A stretch of DNA of 64,000 bases, from the NCBI GenBank assembly GCA_963769585.1, contig CAVYMJ010000006.1, forward strand, positions 62,001 to 126,000, in the 5' to 3' direction. The position numbers were made by a program, and so were the translations under genes. Shown one piece after another: positions 8,300 through 17,750 of this stretch. Numbering within the stretch: the stretch's first letter is position 1; the number at the start of each line of letters is the position of its first letter. The DNA is from SSC3 sp963769585. Its GTDB lineage: Bacteria; Actinomycetota; Actinomycetes; Propionibacteriales; Nocardioidaceae. Below the pieces are notes generated by a model that saw only the letters and a program-made list of their open reading frames with translations, had not been told where the DNA came from and made no database searches.

Positions 8300-8808
8300 T
8301 GGAGCTCACAGCGGTCCAGGGTGACATCACCCTTCAGACGACGACCGCCATCGTCAACGCAGCGAGCCGCGCCATGCGCGGGGGTGGCGGGGTGGACGGC
8401 GCGATTCATCGGGCGGCCGGGCCTGGGCTGCTGGACGAGCTTCGGGAGCGCTTCCCCGACGGGTTGCCGACCGGGGAGGCCGGCTGGTCAACCGGGCACA
8501 GCCTGGCGGCGCCGTACATCATCCACGTCGTTGGACCGATCTACGACGGCTCCGGCAGTAACCGGCACCAGCTCGAGTCCTGCTACGTCCGCGCGCTGGC
8601 GGTCGCCGACGAGCTGATCGAGGCCGACGGGATCGAGGACTTCACGATCGCGTTCCCCCTGATCTCGGCGGGGGTCTACGGGTGGCCGAAGGACGATGCG
8701 ATCCGCTGCGCCGTGGACAGCCTGCGAGGAACCGCCACGAACGTCACCCGGGCGACCCTGGTCGCCTACGACCCTTCGACCCTGAGCCGCGTCATCGAGG
8801 CGCTCTAG
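8299..8808 (+). CDS. Macrodomain protein (O-acetyl-ADP-ribose deacetylase type)
   Basis: 169 aa, a single macrodomain that binds ADP-ribose and in MacroD relatives removes O-acetyl or ADP-ribosyl groups. Visible motifs are VQGDITLQTTTAIVNAAS, the glycine loop GGGGVDGAIHRAAGPGL, IIHVVGPIY and the phosphate loop FPLISAGVYGWP. The start is set by TGATG overlap with the transporter stop; an in-frame longer reading begins inside the permease and is rejected. Its link to the exporter is positional only. Confidence 0.88.
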   Translation: MELTAVQGDITLQTTTAIVNAASRAMRGGGGVDGAIHRAAGPGLLDELRERFPDGLPTGEAGWSTGHSLAAPYIIHVVGPIYDGSGSNRHQLESCYVRALAVADELIEADGIEDFTIAFPLISAGVYGWPKDDAIRCAVDSLRGTATNVTRATLVAYDPSTLSRVIEAL

Positions 8809-8954
8809 CCCATCGTCCGTTCGGTCGATCCTGGCAGCCGGAGGGATGAATCGGCTGGGCAGAGCATGTCAACGCCTCGACAGTGTTGTTGTCTTGGCAC
8901 AGGCGACGGCGTACCTGCGTTCCTATTGGGGGGACGCGGGTCAGCCAGGACCAG

Positions 8955-9713
8955 TCAGCGTGGGGCCATGCGCAACGACCCGTCCAACCGGATCACCTCG
9001 CCGTTGAGGTAGTCGTTGTCGATGATCGAGAGCGCGAGTTTGGCGTACTCCGAGGGGTCACCGAGTCGTTTCGGGAACGGGATCCCTGCTGCGAGCCCAG
9101 CCCGGAACTCCTCGGAGACCGTCATCAGCATCGGGGTCATGATGATCCCTGGCGCGATCGTCATCACGCGGATCCCGTACTGCGCCAGGTCGCGCGCCGC
9201 GGGCAGAGTGAGACCGACGATGCCCCCCTTGGAGGAGGAGTACGCCGCCTGGCCGACCTGGCCGTCGTACGCCGCCACGGAGGCGGTGTTGATGACAACT
9301 CCACGCTGGCCGTTCTCATCCTCCTCGGTCTTCGCGATCGCCTCCGCCGCGATGGCGAGTACGTTGAACGAGCCGATCAGGTTGACCCGAATGATCGTGG
9401 CGTAGAGGTCGAGGTCGTGGATGCCGCCCTTGCCCAGGATGCGGGCCGAGGGACCGATGCCGGCGCAGCTCACCACCGTGCGCAGCGGTTCGAGACCACT
9501 GGCTGCCTGGGTAACCGCGGCCCGAACCTGCTCCGGCGAGGTGACGTCGACGTCGAGGTACACCACGCCCTTGACGTCGGGGGCCTTCTCGATCGAGGCC
9601 GGCAGGTCGAACGCGTACACCGTCGCGCCTTGCTCGGCGAGCGCCGCTGCGGTGGCAGCGCCGAGTCCAGAGGCGCCCCCGGTGACGATGGCGGCCGTGT
9701 TGGCGAGCTTCAT
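8955..9713 (-). CDS. SDR oxidoreductase, type II 3-hydroxyacyl-CoA dehydrogenase-like
   Basis: 252 aa Rossmann SDR. The cofactor loop is TGGASGLG (residues ~11-18), and the catalytic region has NTASVAAYDGQVGQAAYSSSKGG with Ser and YxxxK. Conserved DPxEYAKLALSIIDNDYLNGEVIRLDGSLRMAPR at the C-terminus is typical of the HSD17B10-like 3-hydroxyacyl-CoA dehydrogenases. It likely oxidizes 3-hydroxyacyl-CoA with NAD+. An AAGGAG site lies 6 nt before ATG 9713. It is last in a minus-strand operon 22 nt after an acyl-CoA dehydrogenase. Confidence 0.85.
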   Translation of the reverse strand: MKLANTAAIVTGGASGLGAATAAALAEQGATVYAFDLPASIEKAPDVKGVVYLDVDVTSPEQVRAAVTQAASGLEPLRTVVSCAGIGPSARILGKGGIHDLDLYATIIRVNLIGSFNVLAIAAEAIAKTEEDENGQRGVVINTASVAAYDGQVGQAAYSSSKGGIVGLTLPAARDLAQYGIRVMTIAPGIIMTPMLMTVSEEFRAGLAAGIPFPKRLGDPSEYAKLALSIIDNDYLNGEVIRLDGSLRMAPR

Positions 9714-9735
9714 GGTTTCTCCTTGCCGTGCTGGC

Positions 9736-10905
9736 TTACCTAGCTGTGGTGATGGTGCCGCCGGAGTCCTTGGCGAGCGCCCGGCCGATCACCATGCGCT
9801 GGATCTGGTTGGTGCCTTCGAAGATCTGCATGACCTTGGCCTCGCGCATGAACCGTTCGACCGGGAAGTCTCGGGTGTAGCCGTAGCCGCCGAGCACCTG
9901 GACTGCGTCAGTGGTGACTCTCATTGCGTTGTCGGTCGCCACCATTTTCGCTATCGAGGCTTCGGTGCTGAACGGCGCCCCCCGGTCCTTGAGCCTTGCG
10001 GCGGCGAGATAGGTGGCTCGGGAGGTGTACACGGCAGCGGCCATGTCAGCGAGCAGGAACGCCAGACCCTGGTGGTCGATGATCCGCTTGCCGAATGTCT
10101 CGCGCTCCATGGCATAGGCCACGGCCTGGTCCAGAGCGCCTTGGGCAAGGCCGGTGGCCACAGCCGCGATGCCCAGCCGCCCCGAGTCGAGGCCGGCAAG
10201 CGCGATCCGTAGACCATCGCCCTCGGCTCCGAGCCGACGGTTGGCGGGGATGCGCACGCTGTCCAGGCGCATGGTGGTGGTGGACGAGCCGGTCAGACCC
10301 ATCTTTCGCTCCGGGGGGTCCGAGGAGAGCCCGGCGGTGTCTGCGGGGACCAGGAAACAGGAGATGCCGTTGCGCTCCTCCGACGTGCGTGCCATCACCT
10401 TGTAGAAGTCGGCGTTGCCACCGTGCGTGGTCCAGGCCTTCGCTCCGTTGAGGACGTAGTCGCCACCGTCGCGGACCGCGCGAGTCTTCATCGCGGCCGG
10501 GTCGGACCCTGCGTGGGCCTCGGACAGGCAGTAGGCACCGAGCAGGTCGCCGCCCAACAGGTCCGGCAGCCACTCGCGCTTCTGCTCGTCGGTGCCTCTC
10601 TCGAACAGGCCGAAACAGGAGAGCGAGTGCACCGAGATGCCGACGGCGACGCTCGACCAGACCGAGGCGATCTCCTCGACGACCTGGAGGTAGACCTCGT
10701 AAGGCTGACCACCACCGCCGTACTCCTCCGGGTACGGCAGACCCAGCAGGCCGGCGTGCCCCAGGAGGCGGAACACGTCCCGGGGGAACGTCTCGGTCGC
10801 CTCGTCCTGGGCGGCACGGGGGGCAAGCTCCTTCGCGCAGAGATCGCGGACGAGCCCGATCAGGTCAGCGGCCTCGGCAGTCGGAAGGACACGGTTCGCA
10901 GGCAT
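9736..10905 (-). CDS. Acyl-CoA dehydrogenase
   Basis: 389 aa FAD flavoprotein that introduces a trans-2 double bond into acyl-CoA. It has YCLSEAHAGSDPAAMKTRA for substrate/FAD contact, AWTTHGGNADFYKVMART, the ALAGLDSGRLGIAAVATGLAQGALDQA helix and the C-terminal IFEGTNQIQRMVIGRALAKD with the usual catalytic Glu of short/medium-chain enzymes. It is in the middle of the operon hydrolase - dehydrogenase - SDR. Confidence 0.9.
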   Translation of the reverse strand: MPANRVLPTAEAADLIGLVRDLCAKELAPRAAQDEATETFPRDVFRLLGHAGLLGLPYPEEYGGGGQPYEVYLQVVEEIASVWSSVAVGISVHSLSCFGLFERGTDEQKREWLPDLLGGDLLGAYCLSEAHAGSDPAAMKTRAVRDGGDYVLNGAKAWTTHGGNADFYKVMARTSEERNGISCFLVPADTAGLSSDPPERKMGLTGSSTTTMRLDSVRIPANRRLGAEGDGLRIALAGLDSGRLGIAAVATGLAQGALDQAVAYAMERETFGKRIIDHQGLAFLLADMAAAVYTSRATYLAAARLKDRGAPFSTEASIAKMVATDNAMRVTTDAVQVLGGYGYTRDFPVERFMREAKVMQIFEGTNQIQRMVIGRALAKDSGGTITTAR

Positions 10906-10939
10906 GCCCCCACGATAGGAGAGTGCCGTAGCGGTAGGG

Positions 10940-11668
10940 CTAGCCGAGCTTCTCCTTGAAGAAGGCGAGCACGCGGTCCACGCCCTCCTGCTGGCGGTGC
11001 AGCGTCAGGGTCGCGTGCTTCATTCCCGGGAACTCCACGGCGATGAAGTTCTCCCCGAGCTCGTGGCGCAGGGTCTCGAAGCGGCTGCCGACGGCGAGGT
11101 CCTTCTGGAAGCGAAGCCCGAGAACCTGGCAGCCCGCGTCCACCTTGGCCTTGACTGCGTCGAGGTCAGCCGGACTGAGCCCGAGGTCGCGGCCGCGGCC
11201 AGGGGTGATAGCGAACGGCGCAGACGGCTGGGCGAGCACGGGGGCGGCGATCGGTGCATCGGCCAGCATGGCGAGGGCGTACCCCCCGGTGAAGCACATG
11301 CCGACCGCCCCGACGCCGGGACCTCCCAGCTCGGCGTGGAGCTCCTTGGCGAGCGAGCGCAACCACAGCGCGACCGGTGTCGTCGTCCCCTTGGCGAGCC
11401 GGAGGAACTCTCGGCTGACACAGATCTGGGCCGTGGCCTTGGCCATCGAGCGCGGGCCGGCCTTCGCTCCGGGAGTGCCGAACAGGTGTGGCATCACGAC
11501 GGTGTGCCCCTGAGCCACCACCTCGTCGGCGAAGCGAATCACGGCGGGGGTCATCCCGGGGACCTCATGGATGACGATGACCCCCGGACCCTCACCCTTG
11601 CGGTACGTGGGATGGGTGATGCCGTCGGCGGCATGGCTGCCCAGGGTCCAACTGTCCAGGAGGGTCAT
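10940..11668 (-). CDS. Dienelactone hydrolase family protein
   Basis: 242 aa alpha/beta hydrolase. VIVIHEVPGMTPAVIRFADEVV carries the family's early Glu, MCFTGGYALAML is the nucleophile elbow with Cys at the GxCxG position, and the catalytic His is probably in FPGMKHATLT. The shorter ATG 11668 is chosen because the upstream 41 residues are low-complexity and unlike the family. It heads the minus-strand operon with the acyl-CoA dehydrogenase and SDR. The true substrate, lactone or ester, is unknown. Confidence 0.82.
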   Translation of the reverse strand: MTLLDSWTLGSHAADGITHPTYRKGEGPGVIVIHEVPGMTPAVIRFADEVVAQGHTVVMPHLFGTPGAKAGPRSMAKATAQICVSREFLRLAKGTTTPVALWLRSLAKELHAELGGPGVGAVGMCFTGGYALAMLADAPIAAPVLAQPSAPFAITPGRGRDLGLSPADLDAVKAKVDAGCQVLGLRFQKDLAVGSRFETLRHELGENFIAVEFPGMKHATLTLHRQQEGVDRVLAFFKEKLG

Positions 11669-11903
11669 GCCCGCAACCCTAGATGCCGTGTCGCAAGCCA
11701 AGGTCAGGGCCACTGTGAAGGCGCGACGTGTCAGCGGGGGAACTGATCGCCGCGCCGATCGAGCAGTCCTGCTCCCACAAAGTTGGCGCACGTCTGGTTG
11801 CGGACGGAGATTCGCCAGCAGCGGCCGTCGTCATCCTTGGCAGGGCGGTGGCAGCATCGCGGCCGATGAGCCGGTTGCCTGCGATCTGAGGGAGGTGGCT
11901 GGC

Positions 11904-11940
11904 TGCGGCCCGTCGGAGGGGGGGATTCCGACGGGCCGCA
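11904..11940. terminator. Perfect 13-bp stem hairpin in a divergent intergenic region
   Basis: TGCGGCCCGTCGG pairs exactly with CCGACGGGCCGCA around an 11-nt G-rich loop. It looks like a terminator, yet neither neighbour ends here, so it may end an unannotated small transcript. Confidence 0.55.
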
Positions 11941-12020
11941 CTGGGCCGAGTTGGGGAACTCGATCCTCGCTGCGGGTCTATGCCGGGGGGGTGACGGACC
12001 TCGACAGCGTTTGGCCAAGA

Positions 12021-12057
12021 CCCATTTGACACTACTTGCACCCCATTTGGCAACTAT
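12021..12057 (+). promoter_or_regulatory. Two direct repeats upstream of XRE-TPR regulator
   Basis: CCCATTTGACACTA (from 12021) and CCCATTTGGCAACTA (from 12042) begin 21 bp apart, two DNA turns. A third related CATTTGCCA occurs in front of the convergent peptide gene at 13630. They probably form a binding site for the regulator encoded at 12077. Confidence 0.5.
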
Positions 12058-12076
12058 TTTCAGATATTGTGTCACC

Positions 12077-13483
12077 ATGGGCGTTATGGAAGCCGACTTG
12101 GTCCTGTCTCTCCGCGAACTTGACCCCGTTATCTTGGGCGGTCGCATCAAGGCTGCGCGCGTCGGCGCAGGGCTGACCCAGTCGCAGCTTGCCGCGGCTG
12201 ACGCCTCGGTTGCCTACGTGTCTCGGATCGAGTCGGGGCAGAGGCGACCGGACGCCGCGTTGCTCGAGACCCTGGCGGCTCGGCTGGGGACTACCGTCGA
12301 GAGTCTCGTCCTGGGGGCATCGTCGACCACCGTCGCCGAGCTGCAGCTGAGCCTGGACTATGCAGAGCTCGCGCTGGAGTCGGGCAACGTTGCCGACGCC
12401 CTGGACAAGGCCACGCAGTCGGTCGATGCGCTGGTCCTGCTCTCCGTCCCGGAGCTCTCGTACCGTGCACGCTTCCTCCGTGCACGAGCCCTCGAGGCGA
12501 CCGGTGACTTCGATGGCGCGATCATCGAGCTTGAGGCTCTGGGTCGCGAAGGCGAGGCTGACCTCGCCTGGGTGAAGGTCATGATCGCCCTGTGTCGGTG
12601 CTACCGCGAGTGCGGAGACCTTGGTCGGGCCATCGAGACCGGAGAGCAGGCCGTCGAGAGGCTGGAGACCGTTGGTCTGGGCCAGTGCGACGAGGCCATC
12701 CAGTTGGCGGTCACCCTGGCCGCGGCGTACGCCGTACGTGGCGATGTCGCGCACGCCTCGCGCATCTGCCGCAGGGCCATCGGCGACTCCGAAGAGACCG
12801 GCACCCCCGCGGGTCGCGCGGCGGCCTACTGGAACGCCAGCATCATGGAGTCCATGCGCAACGGCTCCACTCCGAGCGCGATCTCGCTGGCGGCGCGTGC
12901 TCTGGACCTCCTGGGCCAAACCAACGACACCCGGAACCGGGCTCGGCTGCGTTCGACCCTTGGCATGTTCCAGCTGGACGGTGGCCCGACCGAGCTGGAC
13001 GCGGCCAAGTACAACCTCACCACGGCGATCGACGAGCTGGCGTGGTCGAGCGCTAGCCCCCTTGACGTTGGACACACCAAGATCGCACTGGCTCGGGCCT
13101 ATCTCCTCGAGGGTGACACCGCCCAGTCCTACCGCCTGCTCGCCGAGGCGCGGGCGCTGGGTCAGGAGCAGGGCCCTCTCTTGGTTGCGGAGTCGCGAGC
13201 CCTGGCGGGACAGATCGCGCTGGCAGAAGGCGACAAGGACACGGCGCAGTACGAGTTCCGGGGTGCACTTGCTGCTCTCACCGCGATCGGGGCGGACCGC
13301 AACGCCGCGCAACTGTGGTTCGACCTGGGGAGCCTTCTGGAGCAGGTGGACGACCATGACGGAGCCCGCGACGCGTACCGGCGTGCCGGAGCGTCAACTG
13401 GGCTGAACCCCATCCGCCAAGCGGCGGCGGCTAAGACTCAAGCATCCTCACCTGTCGCAGCAGGTCAGGCGCGAGTCGACTAG
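12077..13483 (+). CDS. XRE-TPR transcriptional regulator, candidate peptide-pheromone receptor (RRNPP-like)
   Basis: 468 aa. An N-terminal Cro/C1 helix-turn-helix at residues ~20-80 (GGRIKAARVGAGLTQSQLAA, then YVSRIESGQRRPDAAL) is followed by ~350 residues of helical repeats with TPR-like phrases (AELALESGNVADALDKA; DLGRAIETGEQAVERLE; AYLLEGDTAQSYRLLAEAR; QLWFDLGSLLEQVDDHDGARDAYRRAG). This architecture matches Rgg/PlcR/NprR-type receptors that bind re-imported short peptides. ATG 12077 is chosen because it gives a normal HTH N-terminus. Its stop overlaps, on the opposite strand, the stop of a 39-codon secreted-peptide gene. Receptor function is inference. Confidence 0.85.
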   Translation: MGVMEADLVLSLRELDPVILGGRIKAARVGAGLTQSQLAAADASVAYVSRIESGQRRPDAALLETLAARLGTTVESLVLGASSTTVAELQLSLDYAELALESGNVADALDKATQSVDALVLLSVPELSYRARFLRARALEATGDFDGAIIELEALGREGEADLAWVKVMIALCRCYRECGDLGRAIETGEQAVERLETVGLGQCDEAIQLAVTLAAAYAVRGDVAHASRICRRAIGDSEETGTPAGRAAAYWNASIMESMRNGSTPSAISLAARALDLLGQTNDTRNRARLRSTLGMFQLDGGPTELDAAKYNLTTAIDELAWSSASPLDVGHTKIALARAYLLEGDTAQSYRLLAEARALGQEQGPLLVAESRALAGQIALAEGDKDTAQYEFRGALAALTAIGADRNAAQLWFDLGSLLEQVDDHDGARDAYRRAGASTGLNPIRQAAAAKTQASSPVAAGQARVD

Positions 13484-13599
13484 CAGCAGAACAGAGGCCC
13501 GCGTGCTTCGGCGACGGTGGCAACGCCAGCGCCACTTGTGGCAAGCAACGCAAAGGCCACGACAACGGCCGCGGCCGCTGACTTCAGCTTTCGGGTCAT
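13480..13599 (-). CDS. Small secreted peptide precursor, candidate pheromone of the adjacent XRE-TPR regulator
   Basis: 39 codons. ATG 13599 is preceded by AAGGAG with a 6-nt gap, an excellent ribosome site. The product has a full signal peptide: basic start (MTRKLK), Ala/Val/Leu core (about residues 8-21) and an AEA cleavage site at 30-32, leaving only RGPLFCC. So short a mature tail is what is seen in peptide pheromone precursors, not in ordinary exported proteins. The stop codon overlaps that of the convergent regulator (shared CTAG at 13480-13483). No homolog is recognized from memory; function is inferred from design and position. Confidence 0.7.
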   Translation of the reverse strand: MTRKLKSAAAAVVVAFALLATSGAGVATVAEARGPLFCC

Positions 13600-13624
13600 G
13601 AGCTACTCCTTGACTCCCACGAAA

Positions 13625-13650
13625 GGCAACATTTGCCATCCGCGTGTCAA
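13625..13650 (-). promoter_or_regulatory. Putative promoter/operator of the small peptide gene
   Basis: GGCAA-CAT-TTGCC (13625-13637) is a perfect short dyad. It contains CATTTGCCA, related to the CATTTGACA/CATTTGGCA repeats before the XRE-TPR regulator. A TTGACA-like -35 reads on the minus strand at 13650-13645; no clear -10 was found. Confidence 0.4.
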
Positions 13651-13807
13651 AGTCTGACAACTCGCGGTGCCGGTGTCTATGCACAGGGGCGGAGCCCACG
13701 ACGACCGAGGGTGGGTTTGGGATACTTCGCCCTCGCTTATCCCACGTGCCGGCGAAAAAAAGTTTCAACCTGCCGTCCCCGAGGCGGTCAGATGGCCGCA
13801 GTCAGGC

Positions 13808-15295
<1,488 letters not shown>

Positions 15296-15402
15296 GACAT
15301 CAAGTTATGGCCTGAACGCACTCGTCACAATGAGTGGCTGGCCGGCGCCGGGATCGACGAGGAAGCGGATGCTGACGTCGCCCTCTCCGGGTGCAGGACT
15401 AT

Positions 15403-15675
15403 TCAGGAGGCGGCTCCGCGAGGCGCCGGTCCGCGCTGCTCGCCCGGGGCAGCGTTCGGTGCCGGACCGGTTGACCCGCGTACCACCAGCTCTGGTTGGA
15501 AAAGGTACTCGTGGTGTGGGATCGGAGCCCCTTCGATCGCCGCGGTCAGGGCGCTCACTGCAGCCTCGCCGAGCGCCTGCACAGGCTGCCGGACCGTGGT
15601 CAGCGGCGGGTCGAGGAACTGCACCAGCCGGGAGTCGTCGAAACCGGTCACCGACAGGTCCTCCGGGACCCGGCC
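15403..15675 (-). pseudogene. LacI-family regulator, C-terminal fragment only
   Basis: The reading GRVPEDLSVTGFDDSRL, then DPPLTTVRQP, ALGEAAVSAL and ELVVRGST is the classic end of a LacI-type regulator's sugar-binding domain. Nothing upstream encodes the HTH or the first ~200 residues: homology stops at about 15675, within a few bases of where a transporter fragment on the other strand begins. It cannot act as a repressor. Confidence 0.85.
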
Positions 15676-15677
15676 AG

Positions 15678-15854
15678 ACCGACTCCAAGTACACGCTCGG
15701 TGCCGGGCTCCAGCAGTTCGTGCCGCGGTTCAACCAGCGCTGGGAGTACCTGACTCCGGCCGCGGTGATGATCACGATCCCGGCCGGGCTGGTCTTCTTC
15801 TTCGCCCAGCGGCACCTGGTGGCCGGCCTGACCGCCGGCGGCACCAAGGGGTAA
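15678..15854 (+). pseudogene. Sugar ABC transporter permease (MalG-type), C-terminal fragment
   Basis: The last 58 codons of a carbohydrate ABC permease are present: TDSKYTLGAGLQQF, then WEYLTPAAVMITIPAGLVFF and FAQRHLVAGLTAGGTKG, the usual terminal sequence. No start or earlier membrane segments exist upstream. It is abutted head-on to the LacI fragment, so both are remnants of one deleted sugar-uptake locus. Confidence 0.85.
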
Positions 15855-15882
15855 CGAGAGGCTCCTTCCGAAGGCTGCTGAA

Positions 15883-15903
15883 CTATGCGTATAGTAGGCA
15901 TAG
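15883..15903. promoter_or_regulatory. Inverted repeat before SnoaL-like gene
   Basis: CTATGC-N9-GCATAG, 26 nt before the ATG at 15929. Arm length and 9-nt spacing equal those of the dyad at 30162-30182, suggesting a binding site for a dimeric regulator. Confidence 0.45.
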
Positions 15904-15928
15904 AATGTGGTCAACGTCAGGAGTAGGC

Positions 15929-16495
15929 ATGTCGGATGCACCCACCCCCCTCGAAGCCAGGCTCACTCGGGTGGAGGATCGCCTTGCGATCCAGGAGCTG
16001 GGGGTCCTTTACGGATTCATCATGGACGAGCGGGATGAGCAAGGAATCCGCCAGATCTTCTGTGAGGACGCCACGCTCCGCTCAGAGGACGGAGTCTTTG
16101 CGGCGACGGGGCTGGAGGAGATCGTCACGACGTACCTCGGACGCTTCGCCCAGCTCGGCCCCACGAACCACTTCTCACACGGGCACGTTGTGCGCTTCGA
16201 CGAGAGTGACCCTGACAGGGCAACCGGCCTGCTCGCTTCGCACGCCGAGGTGTCGCGCAACGGCGTGGCGATGCAGGTCGCGCTGCGCTACAAGGACACC
16301 TACCGGCGAGTGGACGGTTCCTGGCGGTTCGCTGACCGGCTGATGGGCTACATGTACTACCTGCCCTTCGAGGAGCTGGGCGCCGCCCTCGGCGACCGCA
16401 ACAGCGTCAGGGCGTACGGCGACCACCGCCCCGCCGACTGGCCCGAGGTCCTCTACTCACCGGCGGGCAACTCATTCCTGAAGGACTACCGCTGA
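15929..16495 (+). CDS. SnoaL/NTF2-like domain protein
   Basis: 188 aa alpha+beta-barrel protein of the SnoaL_4/NTF2-like kind. Members are often dehydratases, isomerases or hydrolases of bulky hydrophobic substrates. Visible features are RLAIQELGVLYGFIMDERD, FCEDATL, the HFSHGHVVRFDE strand and DTYRRVDGSWRFADRLM. ATG 15929 follows CAGGAG. It resembles the protein at 51875. It converges on, and overlaps by 24 nt, the MFS gene. The reaction is unknown. Confidence 0.75.
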   Translation: MSDAPTPLEARLTRVEDRLAIQELGVLYGFIMDERDEQGIRQIFCEDATLRSEDGVFAATGLEEIVTTYLGRFAQLGPTNHFSHGHVVRFDESDPDRATGLLASHAEVSRNGVAMQVALRYKDTYRRVDGSWRFADRLMGYMYYLPFEELGAALGDRNSVRAYGDHRPADWPEVLYSPAGNSFLKDYR

Positions 16496-17746
16496 CGCTT
16501 CCTTGGGTTCGGGGCGTCGTAGCGACCGGCCGGGGCGGAACACGGGGACGATAGCCAGGGTCGCGAGCGTGATGCCCAGGACCACGACGTAGCCGGGGTT
16601 GAAGGATCCCGTCGCGTCGTGCAGCACGCCGAGCAGCAGTGGCGCGAGTGCGCCCAGCGGGTAGCCCACCAGCATGGCCATCGCGTTGAGCCGAGCGCCG
16701 TCGGTCTGTGTTCCGGTGACGTCGGCCAGGAGGACGAGGGCGATGGTGAATCCACCTCCCGCCCCTATCCCGTAGAGGCAGACCGCAGGGACAGCGAGCG
16801 TCAGCGGTGCGACGAGGATCCCAGTGATTCCCGCGGCGGAGCACGCGAGGGTCAGGACCAGCAGCGGCCGACGGTCCTTTGTGAAGTCGCAGATCGAGGG
16901 AATGGCCAGCATCGCGACCAGCTGAATCAACTGGAAGATCATGAAGTACGTCGCCGCTCGTGACGCCGAGACCCCCAGCTCGATGTAGACGGGTATCACC
17001 CACGCCAGCCCGCTGAAGCCGATGATCATGCAGGCGCTGGTGAACCAGGTCACCCACCACGCGGTGGGGGACCGCCACGGGAGCCGGTGGTCCACCACGA
17101 CGCCGGCGACGATGTCCACGGGGGAGTCCTTCCGCAGGCGGGTCGCGACCAAGAGCCACAGCGCGGCCGTCAGCGCGGTGACGACTCCCCAGGCGGCAAG
17201 AGCCGGTCGCCAGCCTCCCAGCAGCTGCTCGGTAGGCAACGCGATCCCCGCGGCGATCGCGACGCCGACGGCAAGCCCGGTCGAGTAGACCCCCATGCCG
17301 AAACCGCGGATCCGCGGGACGTGATGGGCGATGAGACTCGGCATCAGGGCCGACGCTCCGCCCATGCCGATGCCGCAGACAGCGGATGAGACCAGAAAGA
17401 CCGAGAGGTGGTTTGCGCCCAGACGCAGCAGAGCGCCGACAGCGAGAATGCCGAGGACGGCCGCAGTGGCCCGCTCCGAGCCGATGCGGGCCGCCAGCTT
17501 CTGGCCGAACGGGGCCGACAGCCCGATGAACAAGATGGCGGTCGAGGTCAGCAGACCCTGGGTGGAGCGCGACAGGTCCAGGTCAGCGGCGATCTCCTCG
17601 AGCAATGGTGGGATCGACCCCATCGTCGCCCGGAGGTTGATGCCGATGAGGGCGGCCATCACGACCACTACCCAGGCTGGGACGGGCGCTCGCGAGGGCT
17701 CGACGTCGGGGACGCCTCGGGGGAGTGGTACCGGCGACTGGGTCAC
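16472..17746 (-). CDS. MFS transporter, CynX/NimT-like
   Basis: 424 aa with about 12 transmembrane helices. The start (AWVVVVMAALIGINLRATMGSIPPLLEEI) and the GRxxGxxG-like loops fit the cyanate/nitroimidazole transporter subfamily, which carries small organic anions. The GTG start lies 5-10 nt after the end of korB, so it is probably the last gene of the ferredoxin reductase - korA - korB operon and may import a substrate used by that pathway. Confidence 0.8.
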   Translation of the reverse strand: MTQSPVPLPRGVPDVEPSRAPVPAWVVVVMAALIGINLRATMGSIPPLLEEIAADLDLSRSTQGLLTSTAILFIGLSAPFGQKLAARIGSERATAAVLGILAVGALLRLGANHLSVFLVSSAVCGIGMGGASALMPSLIAHHVPRIRGFGMGVYSTGLAVGVAIAAGIALPTEQLLGGWRPALAAWGVVTALTAALWLLVATRLRKDSPVDIVAGVVVDHRLPWRSPTAWWVTWFTSACMIIGFSGLAWVIPVYIELGVSASRAATYFMIFQLIQLVAMLAIPSICDFTKDRRPLLVLTLACSAAGITGILVAPLTLAVPAVCLYGIGAGGGFTIALVLLADVTGTQTDGARLNAMAMLVGYPLGALAPLLLGVLHDATGSFNPGYVVVLGITLATLAIVPVFRPGRSLRRPEPKEASAVVLQE

Positions 17747-17750
17747 CGGA

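Larger units (their letters stand above)
11669..12076. other. Divergent intergenic region, 408 bp
   Basis: No convincing gene found. It lies between the starts of the dienelactone hydrolase (minus) and the XRE-TPR regulator (plus). It holds a strong hairpin at 11904-11940 and two direct repeats before the regulator. A minus-strand reading ending near 11731 is Cys/Arg-rich (RCWRISVRNQTCANFVGAG) and could be a gene remnant, but no family was recognized. Confidence 0.5.

Noticed and set aside
11951..12076. Upstream extension of the XRE-TPR regulator
   Set aside because: The extra 42 residues precede a normal HTH start and would cover the promoter repeats.
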